Notes: generated by a model from the letters alone, not told the origin. A stretch of DNA of 64,000 nucleotides from Bacillota bacterium (GCA_012839805.1 DUMU01000039.1:1-64000), one strand, 5' to 3'; positions 1 through 8,911 are shown, counted from the first letter of the stretch. Translations and numbers: made by a program.

Positions 1-1
1 G

Positions 2-1222
2 GCCGCCCTCCAAAGCCTGAACGATGCCGTGATCCTCACCGGTCTCGTCTACCTCACGGGGGGAATGGAAAGCCCGCTCCTTTTTGGCTACGGCATGATC
101 ATCCTGAGTGCGGGAATCCTGCTCGGGCGGCGCATGAGCTACCTTTCGGGGATCTTTTGCCTGGCCCTCTTCCTCATTCCCCAGCTCCTGGAAGCGGCCG
201 GCCTCATTCCGTCCTTCCACGTGAGCGATATCCTGCGGCACTTCGGCCGGGACCGGACGAGCACCGGCCAGGTGCTGGCCGGCATAGCCATCGCCGCGAC
301 CGTTACCGGCAGTTTTGCCCTTCTCTCCGCCTACCTGTTCGGCCGGGCCGAAGAGCGGCAGCGCCGGCTGGTGGAGGCGGAACGGCGCCGGGATGAGCTG
401 CACCGTCTCCTCTTGCACCAGGCGGTGAGCATGCAAGAGGAGGAACGGGAAAGAATCGCTCGTGAACTGCATGACGACACCGGCCAGCTCCTGAGCGCGC
501 TGCTGATGCGGCTCGATCTGCTGAAAGGCCGGCTTGAGCCGGCAACGCGCTCGGCGCAAGAGACGGGAACGGCGGATAAGCCGCCGGACGAAACCGGCCT
601 GGCCGGTCTGGTCACCGATCTAAAACGACTGGCCGAGCAGGCGCTCCGGGGAGTTCACCGGCTCAGCTTCGAACTGCGCCCGGCTCTCCTGGACGATCTC
701 GGGCTGGTGGCGGCCACCCGCGCCTTCGCCCGCTCTCTCGGCCAGGATGCGGGCGTGGAGGCCTACGTAACCGAGGATGGGACCTGGCCTCGCCTGCCGA
801 GAGATACCGAGACCGAACTCTTCCGTGTCCTGCAGGAGGCGCTGCGAAACGTGGTGAAGCATGCCCGGGCCACCCGGGTGTGGGTGCGCTTCCTGCGGGA
901 GGGCGAACTTTGGCGGGTCGAGGTGATCGACAACGGGCGCGGCTTCGACCCCGCCTCGGTTTGGGAGCAACGCCGCCAGGGTACGAAAGCCCTGGGGCTT
1001 TTGGGCATGGAAGAACGGGTCGCTTTGATCGGCGGCACGCTGGCCATCGATTCTCGCCCCGGGAGTGGTTGCCGGGTCACGGTGACGATCCCGGTCCGTG
1101 CCGCCCCGGCAGCCGGGGAAGAGTCTGCTAACATGACGGCGACGGCGCCGCCGGCCGGCGGGAAGAATTCGGGAAGCAAGTCGGGAGGGAAGGAGGCAAG
1201 CGAGGAACGTGGGGCAAAGTGA
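2..1222 (+). CDS. NarL-family sensor histidine kinase (5' end outside window)
   Basis: Membrane-bound sensor kinase of the HisKA_3 type that would autophosphorylate on a His and pass the phosphate to the regulator encoded next. The frame is open to the left edge, so the true start lies upstream; a GTG at 29 is only an internal candidate. About 407 residues are visible: at least three hydrophobic segments in the first 110 residues, a charged linker, the dimerisation/phosphoacceptor box RELHDDTGQ, an N-box in ALRNVVKHA, the G1 box DNGRGFD and a GLLGMEERV G2 region. The C-terminal 35 residues are a Gly/Ser/Lys-rich tail outside the ATPase fold. It overlaps the response regulator by 14 nt. The signal sensed is unknown; the ccm genes downstream suggest a respiratory cue, which is inference. 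Confidence 0.9.
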   Translation, partial: AALQSLNDAVILTGLVYLTGGMESPLLFGYGMIILSAGILLGRRMSYLSGIFCLALFLIPQLLEAAGLIPSFHVSDILRHFGRDRTSTGQVLAGIAIAATVTGSFALLSAYLFGRAEERQRRLVEAERRRDELHRLLLHQAVSMQEEERERIARELHDDTGQLLSALLMRLDLLKGRLEPATRSAQETGTADKPPDETGLAGLVTDLKRLAEQALRGVHRLSFELRPALLDDLGLVAATRAFARSLGQDAGVEAYVTEDGTWPRLPRDTETELFRVLQEALRNVVKHARATRVWVRFLREGELWRVEVIDNGRGFDPASVWEQRRQGTKALGLLGMEERVALIGGTLAIDSRPGSGCRVTVTIPVRAAPAAGEESANMTATAPPAGGKNSGSKSGGKEASEERGAK

Positions 1223-1892
1223 GGCAAAGGTGGAGACGGCGCCGCCCATCCGGGTGCTGGTGGTGGACGACCATGCCGTGGTCCGGGAGGGAGTGGCGGC
1301 GTTACTCCGGGCCGAGCCGGACGTCGAGGTCGTGGGCGAGGCCGCGGACGGGGAGACGGGGGTGCGGCTCGCGGCCGAACTTGCTCCCGACGTAGTGGTG
1401 ATGGACATCGGCCTTCCCGACCTGACCGGGATCGAGGCGACTCGCCGCTTGCGAGCCCTCCGCCCCGGCATACGGGTGCTGGCGCTGACGGTTTACGAGA
1501 AGGACGAATACCTCGAGGAGATGCTGCGGGCCGGGGCAGCGGGTTACGTGCTCAAAAAGGCCGCGGCCCGGGATCTGGTGGCCGCCATCCGCCGGGTTCA
1601 CCGGGGCGAGGTGGCCCTCGACCCCGAGATGGCCACCGGGTACGTACTGCGCCGCTCCCTGGAATCCACCCCGCCCGCGCCGCCCCCCGCGCCGCCCCCC
1701 ACCTCCTTGAGCGAGCGGGAACGGGAGGTTTTGCGCTTGATTGCGGAGGGGTATACGAACCGGGAGATCGGCAGGCAGCTCGAGATCAGCGAGAAGACCG
1801 TTCAGACCCACCGGGCGAACATCATGAGTAAATTGAGAGTGCACAATACCGCCGAACTGCTCAAAGAAGCCCGGCGTCTCGGGCTAATCTGA
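1209..1892 (+). CDS. NarL/FixJ-family response regulator
   Basis: DNA-binding partner of the preceding kinase, 227 aa. The receiver domain (residues 12-130) has the acidic pair D20-D21, the phosphoacceptor D66 in VVMDIGLPD and the conserved Lys in YVLKKAA. A Pro-rich linker (PPAPPPAPPP) leads to a LuxR-type helix-turn-helix at 165-227 containing LSEREREVLRLIAEG and NREIGRQL. The GTG at 1209 overlaps the kinase gene; a second in-frame GTG at 1230 is possible, giving a start at VETAPPIRVL. The gene ends 21 nt before ccmE, so the two-component genes and the ccm set may be cotranscribed. Targets are not identifiable here. Confidence 0.92.
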   Translation: MGQSEAKVETAPPIRVLVVDDHAVVREGVAALLRAEPDVEVVGEAADGETGVRLAAELAPDVVVMDIGLPDLTGIEATRRLRALRPGIRVLALTVYEKDEYLEEMLRAGAAGYVLKKAAARDLVAAIRRVHRGEVALDPEMATGYVLRRSLESTPPAPPPAPPPTSLSEREREVLRLIAEGYTNREIGRQLEISEKTVQTHRANIMSKLRVHNTAELLKEARRLGLI

Positions 1893-1913
1893 CCCGGCAG
1901 GGGGCTTGAGGGC

Positions 1914-2396
1914 GTGGAAGGCAAGCGGTGGGCGGTGCTGCTGGTGATCCTGTTTGCCCTGTTTTACCTCGTGGTTACCGGCTGGCGTACCGCCCCCTTC
2001 TACTATCTCACCGTAGGTGAACTGCTGGCGGAGGCTCCTCGCTGGCAGGAGCGGGAGGTGCGGGTACGGGGGGAGCTCGAGCCCGGCAGCGTGATGCAAT
2101 GGCCATCACCGCCGCCGCTGCCGGCGGGGGGTGCTCCGGTCGTGACCGGGATGGTTCTGCGGGAAGGTGAGGCCCGGCTGGTGCTCCGCTATGCGGGAGA
2201 GCTCCCGTCGCGGGTACGCCCGGGCCGGCCCCTGGTGGCGGACGGCCGGCTGGGCAAAGATGGGGTGTTTTATGCGCATCGCCTATTGGTTCAGTGCCCG
2301 TCCCGGTACGATCCGGAGCGGCATGAACCGGGTACCGAGCCAGGCGGCGAGCGGGGCAACGAGGCAGGCAGTGACTCGGGAGTAGAAGAGCAATGA
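1914..2396 (+). CDS. ccmE: CcmE-type haem chaperone, CxxxY variant
   Basis: Periplasm-facing haem chaperone of cytochrome c maturation System I, 160 aa. One N-terminal membrane anchor (residues 7-22) precedes an OB-fold with VRVRGELEPGSV, VLRYAGELP and GRLGKDGVFYA. The family normally binds haem through the His of an HxxxY motif. Here the same position reads QCPSRY, with Cys128 and Tyr132, matching the CxxxY variant known from archaea and some sulfate reducers. A hydrophilic Glu/Gly-rich tail follows. The start is the GTG at 1914; the stop overlaps ccmA (ATGA). It opens a compact ccmEABCD cluster. Confidence 0.88.
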   Translation: MEGKRWAVLLVILFALFYLVVTGWRTAPFYYLTVGELLAEAPRWQEREVRVRGELEPGSVMQWPSPPPLPAGGAPVVTGMVLREGEARLVLRYAGELPSRVRPGRPLVADGRLGKDGVFYAHRLLVQCPSRYDPERHEPGTEPGGERGNEAGSDSGVEEQ

Positions 2397-3094
2397 GTGA
2401 GGACAGGGACAAGCCTCCGGTGTTACTGCTGCGGGGGGTAGGCCTGGTAAGGAACGGGCGTACCATCCTGAGCGGGGTGAGTCTTTGGCTCATGCCCGGC
2501 GAAGTGGTGGCCGTGGTGGGGCCCAACGGAGCGGGCAAGACCAGCCTGCTGCGGGTGGCCGCGGGCCTGACCCCACCGTCGGAGGGCGAGGTCTGGGTAG
2601 AGGGGGTGGCGTGGCGACCGGCCGGGGGTGGGCAGGGGCATGCCCGGGGCCAGGTGTCGCTCCTTGCTCACGAAGATATGCTCTACCTCGACCTCTCGCC
2701 TTGGGAGAACCTCGTTTTTCACGGGAGGCTTTACGGGTTGGAGAAGGGGCAGGCCGAGTTCCGGGCCGAGGAGCTCCTGGACGAACTGGGTCTTCTTCTG
2801 GTCGCCGACTTGCCCGTCCGCCTGCTCTCCCGGGGGATGCAGCGCCGGGTGGCCCTGGCCCGCCTGTTCCTGCGACCTGCTTCCCTTCTTCTTTTGGATG
2901 AACCGGAAGCCTCCCTCGATCCGGAGGGGGTGGCCTGGCTGGTGGAACGGCTGGGCAAGCGCCGGCGACCGGGAGAACAGGCGGTACTGCTCACGGCGGC
3001 CCGGCCGGGGCAGATCCTCTCCGTGGTGCACCGGACGGTGCGGCTGGAAGCCGGCCGGGTCGTGGCCGAACCCGGGGCCGCCGGGAGCGAATAG
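2393..3094 (+). CDS. ccmA: Cytochrome c maturation ABC transporter ATPase CcmA
   Basis: ATP-binding subunit of the CcmABCD complex, which releases haem-loaded CcmE. 233 aa with Walker A GPNGAGKTS, signature LSRGMQRRVALARL and Walker B LLLLDEPEASLD. The signature is LSRGM rather than LSGGQ, a common departure in CcmA. It starts at the ATG overlapping the ccmE stop, so it is translationally coupled. It pairs with the membrane subunit CcmB encoded 22 nt downstream. The identification rests on operon context plus the ATPase motifs; taken alone it would only be called an ABC ATPase. Confidence 0.9.
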   Translation: MSEDRDKPPVLLLRGVGLVRNGRTILSGVSLWLMPGEVVAVVGPNGAGKTSLLRVAAGLTPPSEGEVWVEGVAWRPAGGGQGHARGQVSLLAHEDMLYLDLSPWENLVFHGRLYGLEKGQAEFRAEELLDELGLLLVADLPVRLLSRGMQRRVALARLFLRPASLLLLDEPEASLDPEGVAWLVERLGKRRRPGEQAVLLTAARPGQILSVVHRTVRLEAGRVVAEPGAAGSE

Positions 3095-3116
3095 AAGCTA
3101 AAGAGGGGGCGGCGAA

Positions 3117-3839
3117 GTGTTCCGAACGGTCGTTTCCTTTGTATCCCTATGCGGCCTGCTTTGGCAAAGGGATCGGTGGCTGGAGGGGCGGACCCGGGCC
3201 GGCCGGGCCGGCCTTTTGCTGGGAGCGTTGCTTGCAGTCGTGATCGCAGGTATCCTTTTCCAGCCCGGCCGGGTCTTGGGCGTGACAAGCTCCTCCGGTG
3301 GCGCGGTGGTCAACATGCTTCCCGGCCTCCTCTGGGCGAGCTTCCTCGTAGCCGGTGGTTGGACTCTTTGGCGGGGGATCGATGCCGAGCGAGAGAACTC
3401 AGCCCTCCACGACCTGCTGCTTGCACCTATTGATCCGGGAGCATTCTTCCTGGCCCGGGTGCTGGTATCCACCGCCCGGCTGATGCCGGGATTGTTGCTC
3501 CTGGCGGCGGTGCTCATCTTCCTCTACGGCGGCGGCTGGCCCCGGGGGCCGCTCGCTCTGGCCGGGGCGTTGGGTTTGGGACTCCTGGGGCTTACCGCCA
3601 CGGGGCTGCTGATTCTCTACCTTACGGCGGCAGTTCACGGCCGGGAGCTGCTTTTTCCCCTGCTCTGGATCTCCTTGACCCTTCCGGTCCTGGCGGCGGT
3701 AGTGGTTCTGACCGGAGCGGCGCTGGGAGGCGAGGCGATCTTCCTGGCCGGTCCCTGGTGGAGGTTGCTCCTGGTGTATGATGGAATCATGCTGGGGGCA
3801 GGCTGGCTCCTCTTCGGATACGTGGTAGAAGAGGTTTGA
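3117..3839 (+). CDS. ccmB: Cytochrome c maturation membrane protein CcmB
   Basis: Polytopic membrane subunit of the CcmABCD complex, 240 aa with about six hydrophobic segments. The stretch RGIDAERENSALHDLLLAP is a typical CcmB feature just before the third membrane helix, followed by Gly-rich helices. The start is a GTG at 3117 preceded by the purine-rich sequence gagggggcggcga. It lies between ccmA and ccmC, with about 95 nt before ccmC and no obvious signal there. Confidence 0.88.
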   Translation: MFRTVVSFVSLCGLLWQRDRWLEGRTRAGRAGLLLGALLAVVIAGILFQPGRVLGVTSSSGGAVVNMLPGLLWASFLVAGGWTLWRGIDAERENSALHDLLLAPIDPGAFFLARVLVSTARLMPGLLLLAAVLIFLYGGGWPRGPLALAGALGLGLLGLTATGLLILYLTAAVHGRELLFPLLWISLTLPVLAAVVVLTGAALGGEAIFLAGPWWRLLLVYDGIMLGAGWLLFGYVVEEV

Positions 3840-3934
3840 GGCGTGGCCACTGCGGGCATGAGCCGTGGCGAAGCGGCGTGCGGGAGGCGATTCGAGGGGT
3901 GCAGGGGATCTTAGGGGTGCGGGTGATCTAAAAG

Positions 3935-4660
3935 GTGGGGGCCGGTAGATTTGCGGTGAGGGCGACCGGATTCGCCATGGTTAGCGGGGCGGTAGCGGTA
4001 TGGCTGGCGATCGCGGGGTGGCTTGCCTTCTTCCGGGCCCCGGCCGAGGTGACCCTGGGCGAAGTGCAGCGCCTCTTCTACCTCCACGCCGCGCTGGCCT
4101 GGAACGGGCTTGGGCTATTCGTGTTCCTTGGCGTATTCTCCAGTTTGTACCTGCTCTCTGAACAGTTGATCTGGGACCGGCGCGCCGCTACTATTGCTCC
4201 CCTGGCCTGGCTTTTCGGCGGGCTCACCCTGGCCACCGGAATGCTCTTCGCCCGGCCCACCTGGGGAGTGGCCTGGACCCGGGATCCCCGGCTGGTCAGT
4301 ATGCTGGTCCTTTTCGCCATCGAGACGGGATACCTTCTCTTTCGCCAGGGAGTAGCCGACCCCGGGCGACGGGCACGCCTCGCCGGGGTACTGTCCCTGA
4401 TCGGTCTCCTCGACTTGCCGGTGGTGTTGCTATCGGTTCGCTGGTGGAGGTCACTGCACCCGCAGGCGGTCGAATGGGGGGCGGGCGCGGCCGGTGCAGA
4501 GATGCGCTGGGCGCTCATGGCCATGACGGTGGGTGCCGGTCTCGTGGCGGCCCTCTTGTGGTGGTTGACCGACCGGGTGGATCGGCTGGAGGAAGCCTGG
4601 AATCGGGAGAGGGATGCCCTTCTGGCGGCGTGCAACCGCGAGGAAGGAGGATCACCATGA
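3935..4660 (+). CDS. ccmC: Haem-handling protein CcmC
   Basis: Membrane protein that loads haem onto CcmE, 241 aa with six hydrophobic helices. It carries the WWD-like tryptophan-rich loop WGVAWTRDPRLVS and the two flanking His-containing regions FYLHAALAW and RWWRSLHP expected to ligate haem in this family. The last 30 residues are charged. Start choice is uncertain: GTG at 3935 is used, but GTG at 3956 also fits. The stop overlaps ccmD (ATGA). CcmF and CcmH are not encoded in the visible part of the cluster. Confidence 0.9.
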   Translation: MGAGRFAVRATGFAMVSGAVAVWLAIAGWLAFFRAPAEVTLGEVQRLFYLHAALAWNGLGLFVFLGVFSSLYLLSEQLIWDRRAATIAPLAWLFGGLTLATGMLFARPTWGVAWTRDPRLVSMLVLFAIETGYLLFRQGVADPGRRARLAGVLSLIGLLDLPVVLLSVRWWRSLHPQAVEWGAGAAGAEMRWALMAMTVGAGLVAALLWWLTDRVDRLEEAWNRERDALLAACNREEGGSP

Positions 4661-4815
4661 GTTGGGTCTGGGCTGCCCTCGTGGTTACCCTGGCCGGCTT
4701 CTTTCTTTATCTGAACTGGCTTCACCGGCGTCTCGCTCACCTGGAGGCTGCCGTGGCGCGAGTTGCCCGTTCCCGAGAAAGGAATGCCCCCGCCCGTGCC
4801 GAAGGAGAGGAGTGA
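4657..4815 (+). CDS. ccmD: CcmD-like small membrane protein
   Basis: A 52-residue protein with one hydrophobic helix (residues 3-20) followed by a basic, amphipathic stretch. This is the size and layout of CcmD, which stabilises the CcmABC-CcmE complex. The ATG overlaps the ccmC stop and is preceded by the excellent ribosome binding site AGGAAGGAGG at 4641-4650. CcmD sequences are poorly conserved, so the call depends on position, size and topology. Confidence 0.78.
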   Translation: MSWVWAALVVTLAGFFLYLNWLHRRLAHLEAAVARVARSRERNAPARAEGEE

Positions 4816-5414
4816 CGCCGGTGCGCACGGTTCGTGCTTTCATCGCCCTGCCGCTGGAGGAAAAGTTGCGCCGCGAGATCGGTGCTTTCCTGGTTCGCTG
4901 GCGGAAGAAGGCACCGGATCTGAAATGGGTAGATCCTTCTTTGCTCCACGTGACGTTGCGCTTCCTCGGTGAAGTGGACGTCGGCCTGCTCGCGCCGCTC
5001 GACCGGGCGCTGCGGGAGGTGGCGCGGGGGACGAAGCCTTTCCACGTCAGCCTGGGTCGGGTGGGGGCGTTTCCTGTGCTTTCGCGCCCTCGTGTGTTCT
5101 GGCTGGGGCTCGAGCCCCGAGATGAGCTGGCCGCGCTCGCAGCCAGGGTGGACCGGCAGGTGGAGGCCGCGGGCCTTGGCCGGCGCGCGGAGCCTTTCTC
5201 GCCGCACCTGACGGTGGCCCGGGCGCGAAGTGGCCCGGGTTTGCAGGTGGACCCGGAGTTTGTGACCTACTGGCAGGCGCTGGCCGGCGGTGAGCCAAAC
5301 GGAGGGGAGACTCCGGGCGGGCAGTTCACCGCCAGCAAGATAGTGCTGTACGAAAGCCGGCTCCATCCAAACGGGCCGGAGTACCTGCCTCTGGTAGAGG
5401 TCGAGTTGAGATAG
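4812..5414 (+). CDS. thpR: RNA 2',3'-cyclic phosphodiesterase (2H family)
   Basis: Cytoplasmic 2H-superfamily phosphoesterase (formerly 2'-5' RNA ligase), 200 aa. Both catalytic repeats are present: H46-V-T48 in LLHVTLRFLG and H132-L-T134 in SPHLTVARA. The family opens 2',3'-cyclic phosphate ends of RNA. The GTG at 4812 overlaps the ccmD stop; GTG at 4821 is an alternative. Its placement just before recA is common in Firmicutes; no functional link to the ccm genes is implied. Confidence 0.9.
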   Translation: MTPVRTVRAFIALPLEEKLRREIGAFLVRWRKKAPDLKWVDPSLLHVTLRFLGEVDVGLLAPLDRALREVARGTKPFHVSLGRVGAFPVLSRPRVFWLGLEPRDELAALAARVDRQVEAAGLGRRAEPFSPHLTVARARSGPGLQVDPEFVTYWQALAGGEPNGGETPGGQFTASKIVLYESRLHPNGPEYLPLVEVELR

Positions 5415-5468
5415 GGAAATAGGGCAGAGGGGAGTAGGATTGGAAACAACCGACGAGGGGGTAGGCGG

Positions 5469-6668
5469 ATGGCGGCAATGGAAAAGGAGAAAGCGCTGGA
5501 GCTCGCGATGCTCCAGATCGAGAAACAGTTTGGCAAGGGAGCGATCATGCGCCTGGGCGAGGCGGCCTCCCAGCTCAACGTGGAGATAATCCCCACGGGT
5601 GCTCTCACGCTGGACGTGGCTTTGGGGGTGGGCGGGGTGCCGCGGGGGCGGGTCATCGAAGTGTATGGCCCCGAATCGTCGGGGAAGACCACGCTTTGCC
5701 TCCATGTGATCGCCGAGGCCCAGAGGACGGGAGGAATCGCGGCGTTCATCGACGCGGAGCATGCGCAGGATCCGGTCTATGCCCGTGCTCTCGGCGTGGA
5801 CGTAGACAATCTCTTGATCTCGCAACCAGACAGTGCCGAGCAGGCGCTGGAGATTGCCGAAGCGCTGGTCCGCAGCGGCGCCGTTGACGTGATCGTGGTG
5901 GACTCGGTCGCGGCGCTGGTGCCCCGGGCCGAGCTGGAGGGAGAGATGGGCGACGCCCACGTGGGCCTGCAGGCCCGGCTGATGTCGCAAGCGCTCCGCA
6001 AGCTCACGGGGGCGATCTCCAAGTCCCGGACCACCATGATTTTTACCAACCAGATCCGGGAGAAGGTCGGGGTGCTCTTCGGCAATCCGGAGGTGACGCC
6101 GGGCGGGCGAGCGCTCAAGTTTTACGCCTCCATCCGGATGGAGATCAGAAAGGTGGAGGCACTGAAGCAGGGGGCGGAGACGCTGGGGGCAAGGACCCGG
6201 GTCAAAGTCGTCAAGAACAAGCTGGCTCCGCCTTTCCGCGAAGCCGAGTTCGATATCTTGTATGGAAAAGGGATTTCCTGGGAGAGCAGCGTCCTGGACG
6301 TGGCCACCGCACTGGGGATCGTGCAGCGGAGTGGGACCTGGTTCAGCTACGGCGACCTCCGTCTGGGGCAAGGGCGGGAAAACGTCCGTGACTATTTATA
6401 CCAGACGCCCGAGCTTTGCCTGGAGATCGAAAACCGCTGCCGGGAACAGCTGAATCTGCCTCTTCGCCCGACGCCCCAGCGGTGGCCCGGGCGTGGAGAA
6501 GCTGCTCCGGCCGATCAGCCTCGGAGCGCGGTTTCCACCGACCAGCTGGCCGATGAGACGGCCGGGCAGGCCCCCGGCCGAGCCGGCGGGGAGGGGGCCA
6601 GCACTGCGAGAGCGGCCAGGGGACGGAGCGCTGGCGCAGCGGAGTTCGGTGAGGACGCGGCTTCCTGA
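5469..6668 (+). CDS. recA: Recombinase RecA with long C-terminal tail
   Basis: ATP-dependent strand-exchange protein and SOS co-protease. Conserved core: Walker A GPESSGKT at 67-74, [22 protein letters not shown], the L1/L2 DNA-binding loops, and [20 protein letters not shown]. The core ends near residue 337, after which about 60 residues are rich in Ala, Gly, Arg and Pro rather than the acidic tail of E. coli RecA. Start at ATG 5469 behind GAGGGGGTAGGCGG; ATG 5478 is an alternative. The stop overlaps the recX start by one base, so the two are coupled. No LexA/SOS box was recognised in the 54-nt upstream gap. Confidence 0.97.
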   Translation: MAAMEKEKALELAMLQIEKQFGKGAIMRLGEAASQLNVEIIPTGALTLDVALGVGGVPRGRVIEVYGPESSGKTTLCLHVIAEAQRTGGIAAFIDAEHAQDPVYARALGVDVDNLLISQPDSAEQALEIAEALVRSGAVDVIVVDSVAALVPRAELEGEMGDAHVGLQARLMSQALRKLTGAISKSRTTMIFTNQIREKVGVLFGNPEVTPGGRALKFYASIRMEIRKVEALKQGAETLGARTRVKVVKNKLAPPFREAEFDILYGKGISWESSVLDVATALGIVQRSGTWFSYGDLRLGQGRENVRDYLYQTPELCLEIENRCREQLNLPLRPTPQRWPGRGEAAPADQPRSAVSTDQLADETAGQAPGRAGGEGASTARAARGRSAGAAEFGEDAAS

Positions 6669-7156
6669 TGTTCCTGATGCCTATGGAAAGGACGAGCCTG
6701 GCCCGGGCGCTCCGCTACCTCGGTTTCCGGAGCCGTAGCGAGCACGAGGTACGAGAGTATCTGAGGAAACACGGGTTTCCCGACGAGGCCATCGACGGGA
6801 CTCTGGTCAAGCTACGGGCATGGGGCTACGTGGATGACCGGCGGTTCGCCAAAGATTGGGTGGCCGATCGACTTGCCTCCGGCCGGGCAGGAAAGGAGCG
6901 GCTCCGTCTCGAACTCCTCCACCGTGGCGTAAGCGAAGAGATAGTCAACGAGGTACTGGCGGCGATTCCGGAAGAGAGAGAAACCGAGGCGGCGCGTGCC
7001 GCGGCCAGCCGGTGGATGGAGCGAAAGACCGGGAGCAATCTCTCTCAGGAGCAGGTGCGACGCCGGCTTTGGGCTTACCTCACCCGTTGCGGATACGGGA
7101 CGGAAGTGGTTTCACAGGTGGTTCGGGAGCTGACCGGGCCGCTCGCCTCCCCGTGA
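6668..7156 (+). CDS. recX: RecA modulator RecX
   Basis: RecX binds RecA filaments and modulates their activity. 162 aa made of tandem three-helix repeats, with the family signatures YLRKHGF, GYVDDRRFAKDWV and GKERLRLELLHRGV. Start at ATG 6668 in a TGATG overlap with recA; ATG 6677 and 6683 are alternatives. Next to recA as in most bacteria. A convincing promoter begins 38 nt after its stop, so recX probably ends the recA unit. Confidence 0.94.
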   Translation: MFLMPMERTSLARALRYLGFRSRSEHEVREYLRKHGFPDEAIDGTLVKLRAWGYVDDRRFAKDWVADRLASGRAGKERLRLELLHRGVSEEIVNEVLAAIPEERETEAARAAASRWMERKTGSNLSQEQVRRRLWAYLTRCGYGTEVVSQVVRELTGPLASP

Positions 7157-7194
7157 CCGCGGTGATAAACCCCAGCTGGCGTGCGTTTTTTCGC

Positions 7195-7223
7195 TTGACG
7201 CTGACCTACCCGAGGGTTAAAAT
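7195..7223 (+). promoter_or_regulatory. Sigma-A-type promoter before rny
   Basis: TTGACG at 7195-7200, a 17-nt spacer and TAAAAT at 7218-7223, giving transcription from about 7230. It is the best housekeeping promoter in the first 10 kb and drives a leader that meets a hairpin terminator only about 35 nt later. Confidence 0.7.
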
Positions 7224-7262
7224 GGTAGGGCTGCGGAACCGGATTGGCGAGAATGCGCCCCA

Positions 7263-7289
7263 AAGCCGAGTGCCTCACTCGGCTTTTTT
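7263..7289 (+). terminator. Intrinsic terminator or attenuator in the rny leader
   Basis: A 10-bp stem (AAGCCGAGTG with CACTCGGCTT, 3-nt loop) runs straight into a T-rich tract. It lies between the promoter at 7195-7223 and the rny start, so a transcript stopping here would be about 60 nt long. Either it attenuates rny or it ends a small RNA. Confidence 0.75.
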
Positions 7290-7360
7290 ATGTACGCCAC
7301 CTCGGTGTACCGGTATCGAAACCGGCGGTGAAAAAGAGAGAGGCATCGAGTGGGAAGGAG

Positions 7361-8911
7361 GTGGGCCCCATAGAACTCGTTTACACATTGATCGCTTTCG
7401 TCGTCCTGACCGTAGTAGCGCTCATGGCGGGCTACTGGCTCAGGGCGGCACTGGACAAGAAACGGATCGGTTCGGCGGAGGAGCGAGCGGCAGACATCCT
7501 GGCCAAGAGCCGGGAAGAAGCCGAGCGAATCCGTCGAGAAGCGCAACTATCGGCCAAAGAAGAGCAGCAACGGCTGCGCGAGCAACTGGAACGGGAAACC
7601 CGAGAGCGCAAGAATGAACTGCTCCACTTCGAACGCCGCCTCGACCAGCGAGAGGAAGGGCTGGAACGGCGGGCCGAAGCTCTGCAGAGGAAAGAGGAAA
7701 CGGTGGCCCGCAAGGAGGCGGAGCTGGCCGAGGCCCGTCAGGAAGTGGAGGCCCTCCGTCAACAGGTCGCTGCTGAGCTCGGCCGGCTCGCGGGCTTGAG
7801 CCCGGAGGAGGCACGGCAGATGGTGCTGGAGAAGGCCGCCGAAGAGGCGCGCACGGAGGCCGCCCACCTGATCAAAGAGATCGAGAATCAGGCGAAAGAG
7901 GAGGCAGAAAGGAGAGCCCGGGAGATCATCGCCACTGCCATCCAGCGCTACGCGGCGGAGCACGTAGTCGAGACCACCGTGTCGGTGGTTTCCCTGCCCA
8001 GTGATGAGATGAAAGGGCGGATCATTGGGCGGGAAGGTCGTAACATCCGCACCTTTGAGACCCTGACCGGGGTGGATCTCATCATCGACGATACGCCGGA
8101 GGCGGTTCTCATTTCGGCCTTCGATCCCATCCGCCGGGAGGTAGCCCGGATCGCCCTGGAACGGCTGGTCGCCGATGGCCGCATCCATCCGGCTCGGATC
8201 GAGGAGATGGTAGAGAAGGCCCGCCGGGATGTGGAACAGACCATCCGGGAAGAAGGCGAGGCGGCCGCGCTGGAGGCGGGCGTGCACGGGCTCCATCCGG
8301 AGCTCGTTAAGATGCTGGGGCGGCTGAAGTTCCGGACAAGCTACGGGCAGAACGTCCTGCGCCATTCTCTGGAAGTCGCTCATCTCGCGGGTATGATGGC
8401 GGCGGAACTGGGAGCCGATGAGAAGCTGGCCCGCCGGGCCGGGCTCCTCCACGATATCGGGAAGGCGATCGACCACGATGTCGAGGGGACACACGTCCAG
8501 ATCGGCATGGATCTTTTACGGCGTTACCGTGAATCCGAGGCGGTCATCCACGCCATGAGTTGCCATCATGGCGAGTATGAACCGCACTCGGTGGAAGCCG
8601 TGCTGGTCAGCGCGGCGGATGCGCTCTCCGCGGCCCGTCCCGGGGCGCGGCGGGAAAGCCTTGAGCTCTACTTGAAGCGCCTGGAGAAGCTGGAGGCGAT
8701 CGCCGATTCCTTCGAGGGGGTCGAGAAGGCCTACGCCATCCAGGCAGGCCGAGAGATCCGCATCATGGTCAAGCCCGACAAGCTGGACGACGCCGAGGCG
8801 GCACGGGTAGCCCGGGAGATCGCGCGTCGCATCGAAAAAGAGCTGGAATACCCCGGGCAAATCAAGGTTACGGTTATCCGCGAGACCAGAGCGGTGGAGT
8901 ATGCCAAGTGA
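7361..8911 (+). CDS. rny: Ribonuclease Y
   Basis: Membrane-anchored endoribonuclease that initiates mRNA decay in Firmicutes, about 516 aa. Domain order: one N-terminal membrane helix ([16 protein letters not shown]), a long charged coiled coil, a KH RNA-binding domain with [12 protein letters not shown], and an HD domain with [10 protein letters not shown]. The open frame extends back to 7244 through the terminator, so the true start is downstream. GTG 7361 lies inside the ribosome binding site AAGGAGGTG. ATA at 7370 has ideal spacing but is a rare start, and GTG 7328 lacks a site. The stop overlaps ymdB (GTGA). The function call is firm; the exact N-terminus is not. Confidence 0.95.
   Translation: MGPIELVYTLIAFVVLTVVALMAGYWLRAALDKKRIGSAEERAADILAKSREEAERIRREAQLSAKEEQQRLREQLERETRERKNELLHFERRLDQREEGLERRAEALQRKEETVARKEAELAEARQEVEALRQQVAAELGRLAGLSPEEARQMVLEKAAEEARTEAAHLIKEIENQAKEEAERRAREIIATAIQRYAAEHVVETTVSVVSLPSDEMKGRIIGREGRNIRTFETLTGVDLIIDDTPEAVLISAFDPIRREVARIALERLVADGRIHPARIEEMVEKARRDVEQTIREEGEAAALEAGVHGLHPELVKMLGRLKFRTSYGQNVLRHSLEVAHLAGMMAAELGADEKLARRAGLLHDIGKAIDHDVEGTHVQIGMDLLRRYRESEAVIHAMSCHHGEYEPHSVEAVLVSAADALSAARPGARRESLELYLKRLEKLEAIADSFEGVEKAYAIQAGREIRIMVKPDKLDDAEAARVAREIARRIEKELEYPGQIKVTVIRETRAVEYAK

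Noticed and set aside
4737-6371. A 544-codon frame on the minus strand opposite thpR and recA
   Set aside because: Antisense shadow, His/Pro/Arg-rich, no domains; recA on the plus strand is unmistakable.
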